In this document: positions 33,328 through 41,258 of the stretch, piece after piece
Layout: each line of letters opens with the position of its first letter
Position numbering within the stretch: the first letter of the stretch is position 1
Assembly: GCF_009857445.1 (NCBI RefSeq)
Contig: NZ_WWCN01000017.1
Location: 62,001-126,000, forward strand
Source: Duganella flavida
GTDB taxonomy: Bacteria; Pseudomonadota; Gammaproteobacteria; Burkholderiales; Burkholderiaceae_D
DNA: 64,000 nucleotides
Reading direction: 5' to 3'
Translations under genes and position numbers: made by a program
Notes under the pieces: generated by a model
What the model saw: the letters and a program-made list of their open reading frames with translations, nothing else
What the model was told of the DNA's origin: nothing
Databases searched by the model: none

Positions 33328-33763
33328 GGGTGCGGACAAAAAACAGGAGCGACTGCGGGGCGAGTAGCGCGATGAGTACCCACATCAATATTTCAACGCG
33401 CTTCAAACGCATATCCATTTTTTCGACCTTTTGCTCCAGCGCTGCAATGCGATGCTCAAGCGCTTCCACACGCCGCTCAAGTGCTTCTACACGCCGCTCA
33501 AGTACTTCGATTCGCCGTTCAAGCGCCTCGACGCGCCTCTCAAGTGTCTCAACACGCTTTTCCAGCGCATCCACCCTGTCTACGAGCGCTTTGACCCGCT
33601 CTTCCAGGATAGCGACTTTCGTAATCAGCACTGCTACGTCTTTGCGTAACTCCAGCAACTGCCCGCTATGGTGGTTGAGCACGCCGTTATGCTTGTCCTT
33701 GACCAGCATCTTCAGCTCGCCAACCTGCTCCTCCAGCGCCTCCACCCGCTCGACCAGTTCCAT
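33317..33763 (-). CDS. Heptad-repeat coiled-coil protein with C-terminal membrane helix
   Basis: A predicted 148-residue protein. Residues from about 55 to 115 are near-perfect heptads of the form VEALERR, giving a long, highly charged coiled coil, and a C-terminal hydrophobic segment (ILMWVLIALLAPQSLLFFV) probably anchors it in the inner membrane. The ATG at 33763 is chosen because GGAGG lies five bases upstream; two in-frame ATGs lie further upstream. The stop overlaps the convergent FtsH-like gene by 11 bp. The fold resembles small DUF1640-type coiled-coil membrane proteins; function is unknown. The gene at 37447 has a similar layout. Confidence 0.72.
   Translation of the reverse strand: MELVERVEALEEQVGELKMLVKDKHNGVLNHHSGQLLELRKDVAVLITKVAILEERVKALVDRVDALEKRVETLERRVEALERRIEVLERRVEALERRVEALEHRIAALEQKVEKMDMRLKRVEILMWVLIALLAPQSLLFFVRTLSP
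33433..33620. repeat. 21-bp tandem repeat encoding heptads
   Basis: Imperfect units of 21 bp (for example GCTCAAGTGCTTCTACACGC, starting at 33454, 33475, 33496, 33517 and 33538) encode the VEALERR heptads of the coiled-coil gene. Copy number is prone to change by slippage without breaking the frame. Confidence 0.85.
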
Positions 33764-33827
33764 GACTGCCTCCATGCGTAGAGCGTCCATTATCCGCTCA
33801 CGCCGGCCCCGTCACGATTGATCTAAG

Positions 33828-35789
33828 TCACACTTTCATCGGCAGGATCACCATCTGCAAACCCTCCAGATGCAAGCGGCGTTGCGCGGCCAATGCCGCC
33901 TGATTGTGTAGCAGGCGCGTGAACCAGTTGTCAGATGCGAAGATCAGTTTGCTGGTGAAGAAAATCGCATGTGGGAATTCGCTGCTGATTTCTTCGCACA
34001 GCCGTGTCACCTCCTCCACCGCATCGGTGCCGAAGCCCAGGTACGATGAAGCCGCCATGCGGTGGCTGTGACAGAAGTCCACGAAGAACTCCAGCGTCTC
34101 CGCCGCCTCGGTGCGCATCTGCTCCAGCGCGCCTTCGCCGCCGTAGGCATGCGAATCCACCGTGCGCGCATTCACGAACAAGAAATTCTTGAAGTGATTC
34201 GGGAACATGCGCTGCACCCACAGCAGCGCATGCAAACCGCCGCCGCGCGAGGTACCAACAATGAACACCGCCGTCTGCTCATCGGGATTCGGCTCCACCG
34301 GCTCCGTGTTCGAACCAAACGGCTGGCTGGCGAACACCTCGTCCACCGAATGAATCGCTTCCTTGGTCTCGCGGTAGTGGCGGCGAACGTAGATGCAGAA
34401 CGCCGCCATCACCGCAATGATGGCCGCCGTCGCCCAGCCGCCATCAGCAAACTTCTCGATCAGCAGCACCACCAGAATGCTGGCGCAAATCACAAAGCCA
34501 ATCGCCGACAACAGCCAGCGCCGCTTCCACTGCGTGCCCCTCTTGCGATTGCGCGACCAGTACAGCACCAGCCCGAACAGAGAAATCGCAAACGTCAGAA
34601 ACACCGAAATCGAATACAGCACCACCAGCAAGGTGACGCTACCGCCAGTCCACCACAGAATGGCCAGCGCGGCGAAGCCCATCACCAGAATGCCGTTCTG
34701 CGTCACCAGCCGCGTCGACAGATAGCGGAATTTGTGCGGCACCCAGGAATCGGCCGCCATGTTAGACAGCACCGATGGACCGCCAAGGAAGCCGGTATTC
34801 GCGGCCACAAACAGCAGGCCGGCCTCAAACGCCAGCACCACCACCAGCAGCATCTGGTTCACCACCTCGCCACCCAGGCCCATGCTGGCGATGATGGTCT
34901 TGAAGGTCGACGCATTCAACGTCTCGCCCGGCACCGGCTGTGCATCCCACAGCAAATACAGCAAGATGATGCCGCCCGCCGTGAACGCCAGCGACAAAGC
35001 CATGTACAGCATCGTCACCTTACCGGTGCGCACGCGCGGCTCGGCCAACAGGTTGACGTTGTTGGACACTGCCTCCAGCCCGGTGTACGTACCGCCGCCC
35101 TGCGAATACGCCAGCAGCAGCATGCCCGCGACGCCGACCCAGCCGATATGGCTGGCCAGTTCGCTGGTCTCGGCCAGCGTGTTCGGCACCAGCTCCGGCA
35201 GATGGGAGGCGTGGGCGAAAATGCCATAAACGATTAATACCAAATGCGTGACCACAAAGCCGAGGAAGATCGGCAGCAGGATCTGGATCGCCTCCTTCAG
35301 GCCGCGCAGGTTCATCACAATCAGCAGCCCGATGAAAAACACCTCGGCCCATAGCTTGTAGGGCTGGAAACCGAGCGGCAGGAACGAGGCCAGCGCATCG
35401 ACGCCGGAGGCGATGGAAATGGCAATCGTCAGCACATAATCGAGGATCAGCGCGCAGCCGGAGATCAGGCCGAGATACGGCCCCACCAGCTTGCTCGCCA
35501 CGCGGTAGCCACCGCCACCGGTCGGGAACAACTCGATCACCTGGTTGTAGGCCAGCGCAATGATGAACACCGTGGCCGCCGTGGCAATCGCCATGTACAG
35601 GCCAAGATGGGTATGGCCGCCCAGTGCGCGGAAAGTTTCTTCAGGACCGTAGGCGGAGGACGACAGGCCGTCCGCACCGAGGCCGACCCAGGCCAGGAAA
35701 GCCACCAGCGCCATCGAATGGCGCGTCTCGCTCTTCATCGGGTCGAGCGGTTTTCCAAGGATAATCTCGCGAATCTTATTATTTTTCAT
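33828..35789 (-). CDS. APC-superfamily permease with C-terminal cytoplasmic domain (KimA-like)
   Basis: A 653-residue inner-membrane transporter. About 12 helices begin with ALVAFLAWVGLGADGLSSSAYGPEE and ELFPTGGGGYRVASKLVG, the unwound-helix motifs of the amino acid-polyamine-organocation superfamily. The last 180 residues form a soluble domain (TAVFIVGTSRGGGLHALLWVQRMF) that resembles a nucleotide-binding/USP-like regulatory module. This layout matches the KimA/YdaO potassium importers that are controlled by cyclic-di-AMP in Gram-positives, but amino-acid transport cannot be excluded. It is a single-gene unit. Confidence 0.8.
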   Translation of the reverse strand: MKNNKIREIILGKPLDPMKSETRHSMALVAFLAWVGLGADGLSSSAYGPEETFRALGGHTHLGLYMAIATAATVFIIALAYNQVIELFPTGGGGYRVASKLVGPYLGLISGCALILDYVLTIAISIASGVDALASFLPLGFQPYKLWAEVFFIGLLIVMNLRGLKEAIQILLPIFLGFVVTHLVLIVYGIFAHASHLPELVPNTLAETSELASHIGWVGVAGMLLLAYSQGGGTYTGLEAVSNNVNLLAEPRVRTGKVTMLYMALSLAFTAGGIILLYLLWDAQPVPGETLNASTFKTIIASMGLGGEVVNQMLLVVVLAFEAGLLFVAANTGFLGGPSVLSNMAADSWVPHKFRYLSTRLVTQNGILVMGFAALAILWWTGGSVTLLVVLYSISVFLTFAISLFGLVLYWSRNRKRGTQWKRRWLLSAIGFVICASILVVLLIEKFADGGWATAAIIAVMAAFCIYVRRHYRETKEAIHSVDEVFASQPFGSNTEPVEPNPDEQTAVFIVGTSRGGGLHALLWVQRMFPNHFKNFLFVNARTVDSHAYGGEGALEQMRTEAAETLEFFVDFCHSHRMAASSYLGFGTDAVEEVTRLCEEISSEFPHAIFFTSKLIFASDNWFTRLLHNQAALAAQRRLHLEGLQMVILPMKV

Positions 35790-35894
35790 GCGTCTCTAGG
35801 CCGGTGTGGGCCGGCAAAGTCTGGCGGTAAGCAAGATGATACCTGCTTCGCCCGGGCAGAAATACTTATGAAATTGTAAAAATTGGAGAGAGAC

Positions 35895-35923
35895 TTGCGG
35901 CGTGGTGCCAAATCGGTGATAAT
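35895..35923 (+). promoter_or_regulatory. Promoter of tRNA-Leu
   Basis: TTGCGG and GATAAT are separated by exactly 17 bp, ending 23 bp before the mature tRNA 5' end. Position and spacing fit a sigma70 promoter. Confidence 0.6.
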
Positions 35924-35946
35924 ACTGGTCGCATTGCAATACACCT

Positions 35947-36031
35947 GCCTCGGTGGTGGAATTGGTAGACGCAGCGGACTCAAAATCCGCCGCCGCAAGG
36001 CGTGCCGGTTCGATTCCGGCCCGGGGCACCA
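35947..36031 (+). tRNA. tRNA-Leu(CAA)
   Basis: An 85-nt class II tRNA. The acceptor stem GCCTCGG pairs with CCGGGGC, and the CCA end is encoded. The anticodon arm GCGGA-CTCAAAA-TCCGC gives anticodon CAA (reads UUG leucine codons). A long variable arm and GGTTCGATTCC T-arm are present. Its 3' end is the attachment site of the downstream relic element; the tRNA itself is intact. Confidence 0.97.
36011..36031 (+). repeat. Left attachment repeat (tRNA 3' end)
   Basis: The last 21 nt of the tRNA, CGATTCCGGCCC then GGGGCACCA. It is the left copy of the direct repeat that bounds the relic. Confidence 0.75.
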
Positions 36032-36092
36032 GGGTATTGCAAGGAATAAGGTATAGACGAGGATGCTCAATTATACCGATTCACATCAAGTC

Positions 36093-36111
36093 ATTTGACC
36101 AAATTTGACCA
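36093..36111. repeat. Paired ATTTGACCA repeats near left end
   Basis: ATTTGACCA occurs at 36093-36101 and 36103-36111, a 10-bp period that places both on one DNA face. They resemble arm-type sites for integrase or excisionase. Confidence 0.4.
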
Positions 36112-36216
36112 GCTCTACGGGGCTCAAATTAGGTTTCACAACCAAAAACTATTTTGGTATATCGGGATATCTCTCGATGCTTGCTACTGGCCCTTGGCCT
36201 TGGTACATTGCATGCT

Positions 36217-36540
36217 ATGTACAGCAACACATACGACCACCACCATATCCGCAAAGCGATCTCCGTCGCGACTACTTGCACTGCGATCTACCTCGCAGCT
36301 ACGCTGTCTGCATTTCTGGTCTTAAGTTGGTTTATCTTGTTCGGTGCCAGCATCCTTAGCTTCGTATGCGTTGCGATTGTTTACGTTTTCGTCTTCCAAC
36401 TTTGGAAGAAAGCGGTAGATGAAGTGGGCGCGTTTCGCAGAATTAAATTAGACACGTCCCGTCCGCAGCCACTGCCAGCATCCTCTTTCATTAGCGCTGA
36501 TCGACGCACCTTCGAACGCCCCCCTCGCAAAACTCCATAG
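36217..36540 (+). CDS. Small membrane protein of the relic element
   Basis: A predicted 107-residue protein with two adjacent hydrophobic segments (ATTCTAIYLAATLSAFLVLS and WFILFGASILSFVCVAIVYV) and a polar, proline-rich C-terminus. I do not recognise a family. The ATG at 36217 gives a start (MYSNTYDHHHIRK) ahead of the first helix; 36154 is an alternative. Base composition is lower in GC than the flanking chromosome, in keeping with horizontal origin. Confidence 0.5.
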   Translation: MYSNTYDHHHIRKAISVATTCTAIYLAATLSAFLVLSWFILFGASILSFVCVAIVYVFVFQLWKKAVDEVGAFRRIKLDTSRPQPLPASSFISADRRTFERPPRKTP

Positions 36541-36616
36541 AACCGCCCAACCGCACCGCTAGGTGCATTGACAGTTTGAGACTAGCCCGCAAACCAGGCT
36601 AGCTATGGAGAAGCCT

Positions 36617-36889
36617 ATGTCACAGCCAACCACGTTGGATCTCGTACTACAAATCTCGCAGGGTGCGTTACTCGTACCGCTTAAGAAAACCGCCGCCATC
36701 CTTGGCTTAGAAACACAGACAGTTAGAAACCGCCTTTGTGAAAAGCGATTTCAACTTGACCCGGTTAAGATCGGGAGCCGCAACTTTTTCCGCGTCAGCG
36801 ATATCGCACAACTGATTGACGCCTCCGCGATGAAGGAATCAACACCGACGCGAGGACGCCCTCGAAAATCATCGAAGGTGGCCAAATGA
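36617..36889 (+). CDS. Helix-turn-helix protein of the relic element
   Basis: A 90-residue DNA-binding protein. The segment LLVPLKKTAAILGLETQTVRNRLCEKRF looks like a winged or AlpA-like helix-turn-helix, followed by KIGSRNFFRVSDIAQLID and a basic tail (RGRPRKSSKVAK). Proteins of this kind regulate integrase genes or plasmid functions in genomic islands. The ATG at 36617 is favoured because GGAG lies seven bases upstream; 36605 is also in frame. It overlaps a short reading frame starting at 36886 by four bases. Confidence 0.65.
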   Translation: MSQPTTLDLVLQISQGALLVPLKKTAAILGLETQTVRNRLCEKRFQLDPVKIGSRNFFRVSDIAQLIDASAMKESTPTRGRPRKSSKVAK

Positions 36890-36974
36890 CCGCTGCGAAC
36901 AGTAGGCAAAAAAAGACGATGCGAATTATTCAAATCAGCGAACTTGCAAGCACAGCGGGTAGCTGTGGCGCTGA

Positions 36975-37157
36975 TTGCTGCGTCCTCTACTGTACAAAAT
37001 CAGCAGCGTTATGGAACTCCTGGAGATATCACATGCGACCGTTTACCGGATGGTGGCGAACGGCGAACTAGAGTTAATTAAACTCAGCACTAGAGCAAGT
37101 CGGATCACATCAGCCAGCGTCGCGCGCGTTCTTGCAGATCGCACCAACAAACGCTAA
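36975..37157 (+). CDS. AlpA/excisionase-like helix-turn-helix protein (start uncertain)
   Basis: A 60-residue protein: LLYKISSVMELLEISHATVYRMVANGELELIKL is a MerR-type helix-turn-helix typical of excisionases and AlpA regulators, followed by SARIT-like and VARVLADRTN residues. The only upstream start is TTG 36975 with no clear ribosome-binding site. A separate frame beginning at ATG 36886 overlaps it, so a frameshifted, decayed 5' end is possible. It would have served integrase-dependent excision of the element. Confidence 0.5.
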   Translation: MLRPLLYKISSVMELLEISHATVYRMVANGELELIKLSTRASRITSASVARVLADRTNKR

Positions 37158-37223
37158 ACTAAACTCCATGTTTGCGACAAAAATCCTCGGCGAAAGGAAT
37201 CTTACCGGGGACACAAGGGAAGC

Positions 37224-37257
37224 TGACGGTATTTTTGACGGTACATTTGACGGTATC
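37224..37257. repeat. Three 12-bp iterons (TGACGGTA) near right end
   Basis: TGACGGTA starts at 37224, 37236 and 37248, an exact 12-bp period. The repeats lie 40 bp inside the right attachment repeat and share TTTGAC with those near the left end, so they probably bound integrase or excisionase. Confidence 0.5.
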
Positions 37258-37296
37258 TAATAGAGGGCCAATAACGACGGGCGTCGTTTCAAATAA

Positions 37297-37316
37297 CGAT
37301 TCCGGCCCGGGCACCA
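37297..37316 (+). repeat. Right attachment repeat
   Basis: CGATTCCGGCCCGGGCACCA repeats the tRNA-Leu 3' end with one G missing. It marks the right boundary of the relic. Confidence 0.75.
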
Positions 37317-37324
37317 GAACACCT

Positions 37325-37357
37325 GAAAAAAGCACAGAGATCCTCTGTGCTTTTTTC
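37325..37357 (+). terminator. Intrinsic terminator, probably the original one for tRNA-Leu
   Basis: GAAAAAAGCACAGAG and CTCTGTGCTTTTTTC form a 15-bp stem with an ATC loop and a T-run. It begins nine bases after the right attachment repeat. Before integration it would have stood just after the tRNA. Confidence 0.85.
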
Positions 37358-37446
37358 ATTTCTGCGCCGCGTTTTCCTGATTTCTCTCACAATAGGCTGT
37401 CTTACTCGGCCCACCATGAACGCTTACTCATGCCCAAGGTGCGATC

Positions 37447-37743
37447 ATGTCCACTCCTTTCGACAGTCATCAACATGCCAAACGCCTGATGGAAGCCGGC
37501 GTGCAGCCTGCCCTGGCAGAAATTCAAGCAGAAACCAACGGTCAGCTATTTAACGAACTGGGCCAGCTATCCAACAAACTGCAAGAAGTTGAGGTCCGGG
37601 GCAACACAAAAATTGAGCAGGTCAAGCTTGAACTCGAAGTCAACATTGCGGAAACCCGGACCGAGCTGGTGCGATGGGTCGTCGGCATCGCCATATTGCA
37701 ATCGTCATTGCTGACTGGCTTCATGCTGAGACTGATTCACTAG
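37447..37743 (+). CDS. Small coiled-coil protein with C-terminal membrane helix (DUF1640-like)
   Basis: A 98-residue protein. A helical N-terminal half (AKRLMEAGVQPALAEIQAE) is followed by a coiled coil (LGQLSNKLQEVEVRGNTKIE) and a C-terminal membrane anchor (WVVGIAILQSSLLTGFMLRL). The layout matches DUF1640/CCDC90-type proteins, known in mitochondria and many proteobacteria; no enzymatic role is expected. It lies just outside the relic and is convergent with the hydrolase gene, leaving six bases between the stop codons. Confidence 0.7.
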   Translation: MSTPFDSHQHAKRLMEAGVQPALAEIQAETNGQLFNELGQLSNKLQEVEVRGNTKIEQVKLELEVNIAETRTELVRWVVGIAILQSSLLTGFMLRLIH

Positions 37744-37749
37744 CGCTTA

Positions 37750-38655
37750 TTACTGAATGAAACCAAGCAGGGCCGGGATGGTTTGCTGTGGGGCTTCTTC
37801 CATCACCCAGTGGCCGGAACCCTGGATGACTTTGCCGTCCACATTATCGGCCACCAGCTTGACCTGGTTGATCAGGAACTCGCCACCCGATTTTTCACCA
37901 GCCAGCACCAGCACCGGAATGGTCAGCTTGGTTTTGCCCAGTTCAGCAAAGCGCTCGGCGTCTTGCGGGAAGGTCTTGAAGTATTCGAAGCCGGCGTGGA
38001 TGCCGCCCGGTTGCGCATACGCTTTTGCATACAGCTTGCGGTCCGCTTCCGGAATCGAGTGGTTGCGGTCAGCGGCGAAGTCGTTCCAAAAGTGTTCGAA
38101 GTAGGTGCGCTCGCGGCCTTTTACCAGCTGCTCCGGCGTGTTGCCGAAGAAGTGGAAGTGCCACAGGTCGCGCAGCAGGAACATGTCTTTCCAGTTGCCG
38201 ATGCCAGGCAGGAAGGCGTCCATCAGCGCCAGCTTCTGCGTGTCTTGCGGATATTGCGCGGCGTAGGCGTACGCCACCATCAAGCCGATATCGTGACCGA
38301 CCACGGTAGCCGGTTCATCGCTCACGGTTTTGACCAGTTCGTGAATGTCCTTGGCCATATTGGCTTTTTCGTAGCCATCCGCAGCCTTGGCCGATGCGCC
38401 GGCGCCGCGCAGGTCGGGCACGATCACGGTATGGGTCTTGGCCAGCTCGGCCATGATGGGACGCCACATGTAGCCGGTTTGGGTGTAGCCGTGCAGCAGG
38501 ACCACAGGCGTGCCTTTGCCGCCGACCTGGTAGTGAATCTGCGTGCCATTCACCTGCGCGACTTTATCGGTATAGCCGCTTGGTGCGGCTGCTTGGGCTA
38601 ACGATGCGCCGGCCAGTGCCGTTGCGAACATGAAACCTTTAATTGCCTTGTTCAT
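37750..38655 (-). CDS. Exported alpha/beta hydrolase (epoxide hydrolase/dehalogenase-like)
   Basis: A 301-residue protein with a signal peptide (ending ASLAQAAAPS) and an alpha/beta-hydrolase fold. The oxyanion motif is LLHGYTQTGYMW, and the nucleophile elbow is GHDIGLM, so the nucleophile is Asp rather than Ser. That places it with epoxide hydrolases and fluoroacetate/haloalkane dehalogenases. The catalytic His is probably in GSGHWVMEE near the C-terminus. It is likely periplasmic; substrate unknown. It is a single-gene unit divergent from the glycine-zipper gene. Confidence 0.85.
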   Translation of the reverse strand: MNKAIKGFMFATALAGASLAQAAAPSGYTDKVAQVNGTQIHYQVGGKGTPVVLLHGYTQTGYMWRPIMAELAKTHTVIVPDLRGAGASAKAADGYEKANMAKDIHELVKTVSDEPATVVGHDIGLMVAYAYAAQYPQDTQKLALMDAFLPGIGNWKDMFLLRDLWHFHFFGNTPEQLVKGRERTYFEHFWNDFAADRNHSIPEADRKLYAKAYAQPGGIHAGFEYFKTFPQDAERFAELGKTKLTIPVLVLAGEKSGGEFLINQVKLVADNVDGKVIQGSGHWVMEEAPQQTIPALLGFIQ

Positions 38656-38859
38656 TTTGTGCTCCTCAGGTAAGGGTTGATGAACACAGTATGGTCTTCA
38701 GATTACCCATCCGGTAGTCGCTAATCAGCGCCTACAGTTTCAACCATTAGTATCAGTAACATTTGCTTACTTAGGAAACACTTTTTGCGTCACCGGCGGC
38801 CCTCCCCCGCTCGTTATATGGGCAAGCGCCACTGATGGCGATATTCAGGAGAGAACAAA

Positions 38860-39303
38860 ATGGAACGCACCCGCATTCATCCCATGATGGCAGTTGCCGC
38901 CGCTTCGGTAACCTTGGTAAGCCTGGTTGGCGCAGCGTCGATTGCTGGCTTGCTGCCGGATTCGAAAGCCACCACCGCCCCTGCCGCGATGCCAACACCG
39001 CTGGTCGCCAGCGCAGCGCCGGTCAATGCCCCAGTGCTAGCGCCTGAACCACGCCGCGTGGTCGAGCATCGCACTGTGGTGCATCACACCGCCGCGCCGC
39101 AGCCGCAGGTCGTGCAGACGCAAGCTCCTGCTCCAGCGCCTGCTCCGCAAAACAGCGTAGTCGGCATCGGCCTTGGTGCAGTGGTGGGTGGTTTGCTGGG
39201 CAACCAGGTGGGTAGCGGTAATGGCCGCAAGCTGGCGACGATTGCCGGTGCGGTCGGCGGCGGTTACGTCGGCAACGAGATCGCCAAGCGCAACCAGCAA
39301 TAA
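38860..39303 (+). CDS. Glycine-zipper 2TM-domain envelope protein
   Basis: A 147-residue protein. An N-terminal hydrophobic segment (MAVAAASVTLVSLVGAASIAG) is followed by an Ala/Pro-rich linker and a C-terminal glycine zipper (GIGLGAVVGGLLGNQVGSGNGRKLATIAGAVGGGYVGNEI in parts), the signature of the Rick-17kDa/2TM glycine-zipper family. These proteins sit in the inner or outer membrane of the envelope. A GGAGAG site lies upstream of the ATG. No specific partner is evident. Confidence 0.83.
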   Translation: MERTRIHPMMAVAAASVTLVSLVGAASIAGLLPDSKATTAPAAMPTPLVASAAPVNAPVLAPEPRRVVEHRTVVHHTAAPQPQVVQTQAPAPAPAPQNSVVGIGLGAVVGGLLGNQVGSGNGRKLATIAGAVGGGYVGNEIAKRNQQ

Positions 39304-39306
39304 GCC

Positions 39307-40029
39307 TTAAAAAGCACGGGCGACGTTGAGCACTACTTGATGGCGCATCACGCCAGCGCCGCCCGTGACATTGCCGTAGATATCCGTACTGGTTCCACCG
39401 CGCAGCCGCACCAGATCGAGCGACACCTGCGCCCGCCATTCCCGATGCGAACTGGCCAGTCCGATGCGTGCCTCAGCGCGGTTGGAGCGCGCATTATCGA
39501 GCGAGTAGTAATAGCCGCCATGCCAGAACGCCTGCAGGCGCGAAGCCAGCGCCCAGCCGCCATTCAGCTCGCCGTACAGCGAGCGTTCGCCCATGCCTAA
39601 GTAGTCCGGTGAATAATGCAAGCGCGCGCTGATGCTGTCGCCAGCCAGGCCGATAAACGCTTCGTGAAAATTCCAGTTGGGCCTGCGCGGAAAATCATAG
39701 GCCGTCACACCGGCCTCCCACGCCAGTCCGGAAGGCAGGCGCTGCGCATAGCCCGCGTAGCCGGTCCACTGCGCGCTACGATGCGTCTCCACCGCCAGCT
39801 GCCCCGTCACCACTTGCCCACCTGCGAACCAGCCGGCCGCGTCGTCATAGTTGAGGGCCAGCCGCGCGGCCGGCTTGTCGCTGCTGAGCGAGATGCCGCG
39901 ATACAGATAGTTGGACAGGACGCCCGCGCTGCCGCTCAACTGCGCATGCGCATCAAGCGCCAGCAGCCAGGGCAAGATGCTCAGGGCGAGCGTGCGTATC
40001 GGCTGCTGGAACTGGGTTGGCACGCGCAT
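39307..40029 (-). CDS. TorF-family putative porin
   Basis: A predicted 240-residue outer-membrane beta-barrel. After a signal peptide ending LDAHAQ comes LSGSAGVLSNYLYRGISLSSDKPA, the start typical of the TorF family of putative porins. The strands are short and amphipathic and the protein ends VLNVARAF (terminal Phe). The start lies inside the end of the S8 protease gene (49-bp overlap) behind AGGAAA, so it is the last gene of the ECF sigma operon. This suggests envelope-stress or substrate-uptake control by that sigma factor. Confidence 0.78.
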   Translation of the reverse strand: MRVPTQFQQPIRTLALSILPWLLALDAHAQLSGSAGVLSNYLYRGISLSSDKPAARLALNYDDAAGWFAGGQVVTGQLAVETHRSAQWTGYAGYAQRLPSGLAWEAGVTAYDFPRRPNWNFHEAFIGLAGDSISARLHYSPDYLGMGERSLYGELNGGWALASRLQAFWHGGYYYSLDNARSNRAEARIGLASSHREWRAQVSLDLVRLRGGTSTDIYGNVTGGAGVMRHQVVLNVARAF

Positions 40030-41258
40030 GAACATTTTCCTGTAGTGCGGATGATGGTGGCACAAAGATCGATGCCGGTCAAAGCTGCGCTGCCTTCGCT
40101 CAGCACAATGCCGTCGCGTAGCTGGGCTGCGGGGAGTTGCGGCTTGAGTTCTTCGATCAGCGCCAGCATGCCGGAGACATGGGCCGCAGCATACGACGAT
40201 CCAGCCACCATGCCCCAGCGCCCACCCGGCAGCGTGGTGGGGATATCGCGGCCCGGCGCCAGCAAGGCGCGCACACCGATGCGCGGCAGCGTGCCGTCCG
40301 CAGCCACTGCAAACACACCCGGCGTATTGGCCGGGAAGCCGCCATCCGGCCGCGCCGGATCAACCGCGCCAACCACACGGATGCCGCGCGCCTGCGCCGC
40401 TTCCACCAGTTGCTGCAACAGCCGGTCCTGCGGTCCGGACAAACTGAGGTTGATCACCTGCGCGCCGTTCAGCAAGGCGAAGTTAATGGCCTTGGCCAGC
40501 GTGAAACTGTTGCAGCGCGTGGCGCTGCCGCTTTGCCAGCAGGCGCGCAAGGCCATCAGCCGCGCATCCGGCGCTATACCTTCGATGCCGACACCATTGC
40601 CAGCGCGCGCGGCGATGACGCCTGCCACTGCGGTGCCGTGCAACTCGGCCACGTACTTCTGGCCGTCGACAAAGTTCTCTTCCACCGACACCTGCCCGGC
40701 CAGATCGGGATGGCTGCTTTCAACGCCGCTATCAACCACCGCCACCGTGACCTTGCGGCCGGTAGCGGCCTTGCGTACCTCCGCCAGTTGCCAGGGACCT
40801 GCGGCAGGCTGCATGCGGTACAGCGGATCGCTGCCTGCTTGTGCCGCGAAGTCCTGGATCAGCTGCGCCCATTCGATGCGGCGATCGCGCGCCATCGCCG
40901 CCAGCAACGGTGCGGCTTCCTGGCCGGCGGGCAGGCGCATACGGTAGCAATCGACGCTGAGCGCCGGCATGGCCCAGTCTTCCATCAGTTCCAGCTGGTA
41001 GTCTTGCGCCACTGCTGCGGCCATGCGCTGGCGTGCAGCACGGCCGGCGTCTTCGCGGTAGTTGGCGCCGCCGTAGTTATCGGCGCGGAAGTGCGGTGCG
41101 GGCAGGTGGAACATGACCAGGATTTCGGCGTTCTCCACCACCTTTGGCGCCTCGACTGCTGCAGGCGACCATGCGCCGCTTTGCGGCAAGTCCTGTCCCG
41201 ATTGCGCCGCGGCGACGCCAGTGTACAGCCACAGGACTAACGCCAGCAATCGCATCAT
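39981..41258 (-). CDS. Secreted S8 (subtilisin-like) serine protease
   Basis: A 425-residue protein with a signal peptide (LLALVLWLYTGVAAAQS). The S8 catalytic triad is present: Asp in VAVVDSGVESSHPDLAG, His in AELHGTAVAGVIAA and Ser in GSSYAAAHVSGMLAL. An N-terminal propeptide-like region of about 130 residues precedes the domain. The ATG overlaps the anti-sigma stop by four bases (ATGA), so translation is coupled. Its place after an ECF sigma/anti-sigma pair suggests it is a target of that regulon; whether it acts on the anti-sigma factor is unknown. Confidence 0.86.
   Translation of the reverse strand: MMRLLALVLWLYTGVAAAQSGQDLPQSGAWSPAAVEAPKVVENAEILVMFHLPAPHFRADNYGGANYREDAGRAARQRMAAAVAQDYQLELMEDWAMPALSVDCYRMRLPAGQEAAPLLAAMARDRRIEWAQLIQDFAAQAGSDPLYRMQPAAGPWQLAEVRKAATGRKVTVAVVDSGVESSHPDLAGQVSVEENFVDGQKYVAELHGTAVAGVIAARAGNGVGIEGIAPDARLMALRACWQSGSATRCNSFTLAKAINFALLNGAQVINLSLSGPQDRLLQQLVEAAQARGIRVVGAVDPARPDGGFPANTPGVFAVAADGTLPRIGVRALLAPGRDIPTTLPGGRWGMVAGSSYAAAHVSGMLALIEELKPQLPAAQLRDGIVLSEGSAALTGIDLCATIIRTTGKCSCACQPSSSSRYARSP

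Larger units (their letters stand above)
36011..37316 (+). mobile_element. Relic integrative element in the tRNA-Leu 3' end
   Basis: About 1.3 kb bounded by a duplicated tRNA 3' end: 36011-36031 (in the tRNA) and 37297-37316, identical but for one missing G. The interior is visibly more AT-rich than its surroundings. It encodes a small membrane protein and two helix-turn-helix proteins of the kind found beside integrases, and it carries short TTTGAC-based repeats near both ends. No integrase gene remains, so it is a remnant, or a satellite that would need an integrase in trans. The likely original tRNA terminator lies just beyond the right boundary. Confidence 0.75.

Noticed and set aside
33433-33620. 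CRISPR-like array
   Set aside because: The 21-bp units are contiguous, without spacers, and encode coiled-coil heptads.
36886-37071. Separate short gene in the relic (61 codons)
   Set aside because: It shows no motif and overlaps the better-supported HTH frame at 36975-37157; it may be the decayed 5' part of that gene.
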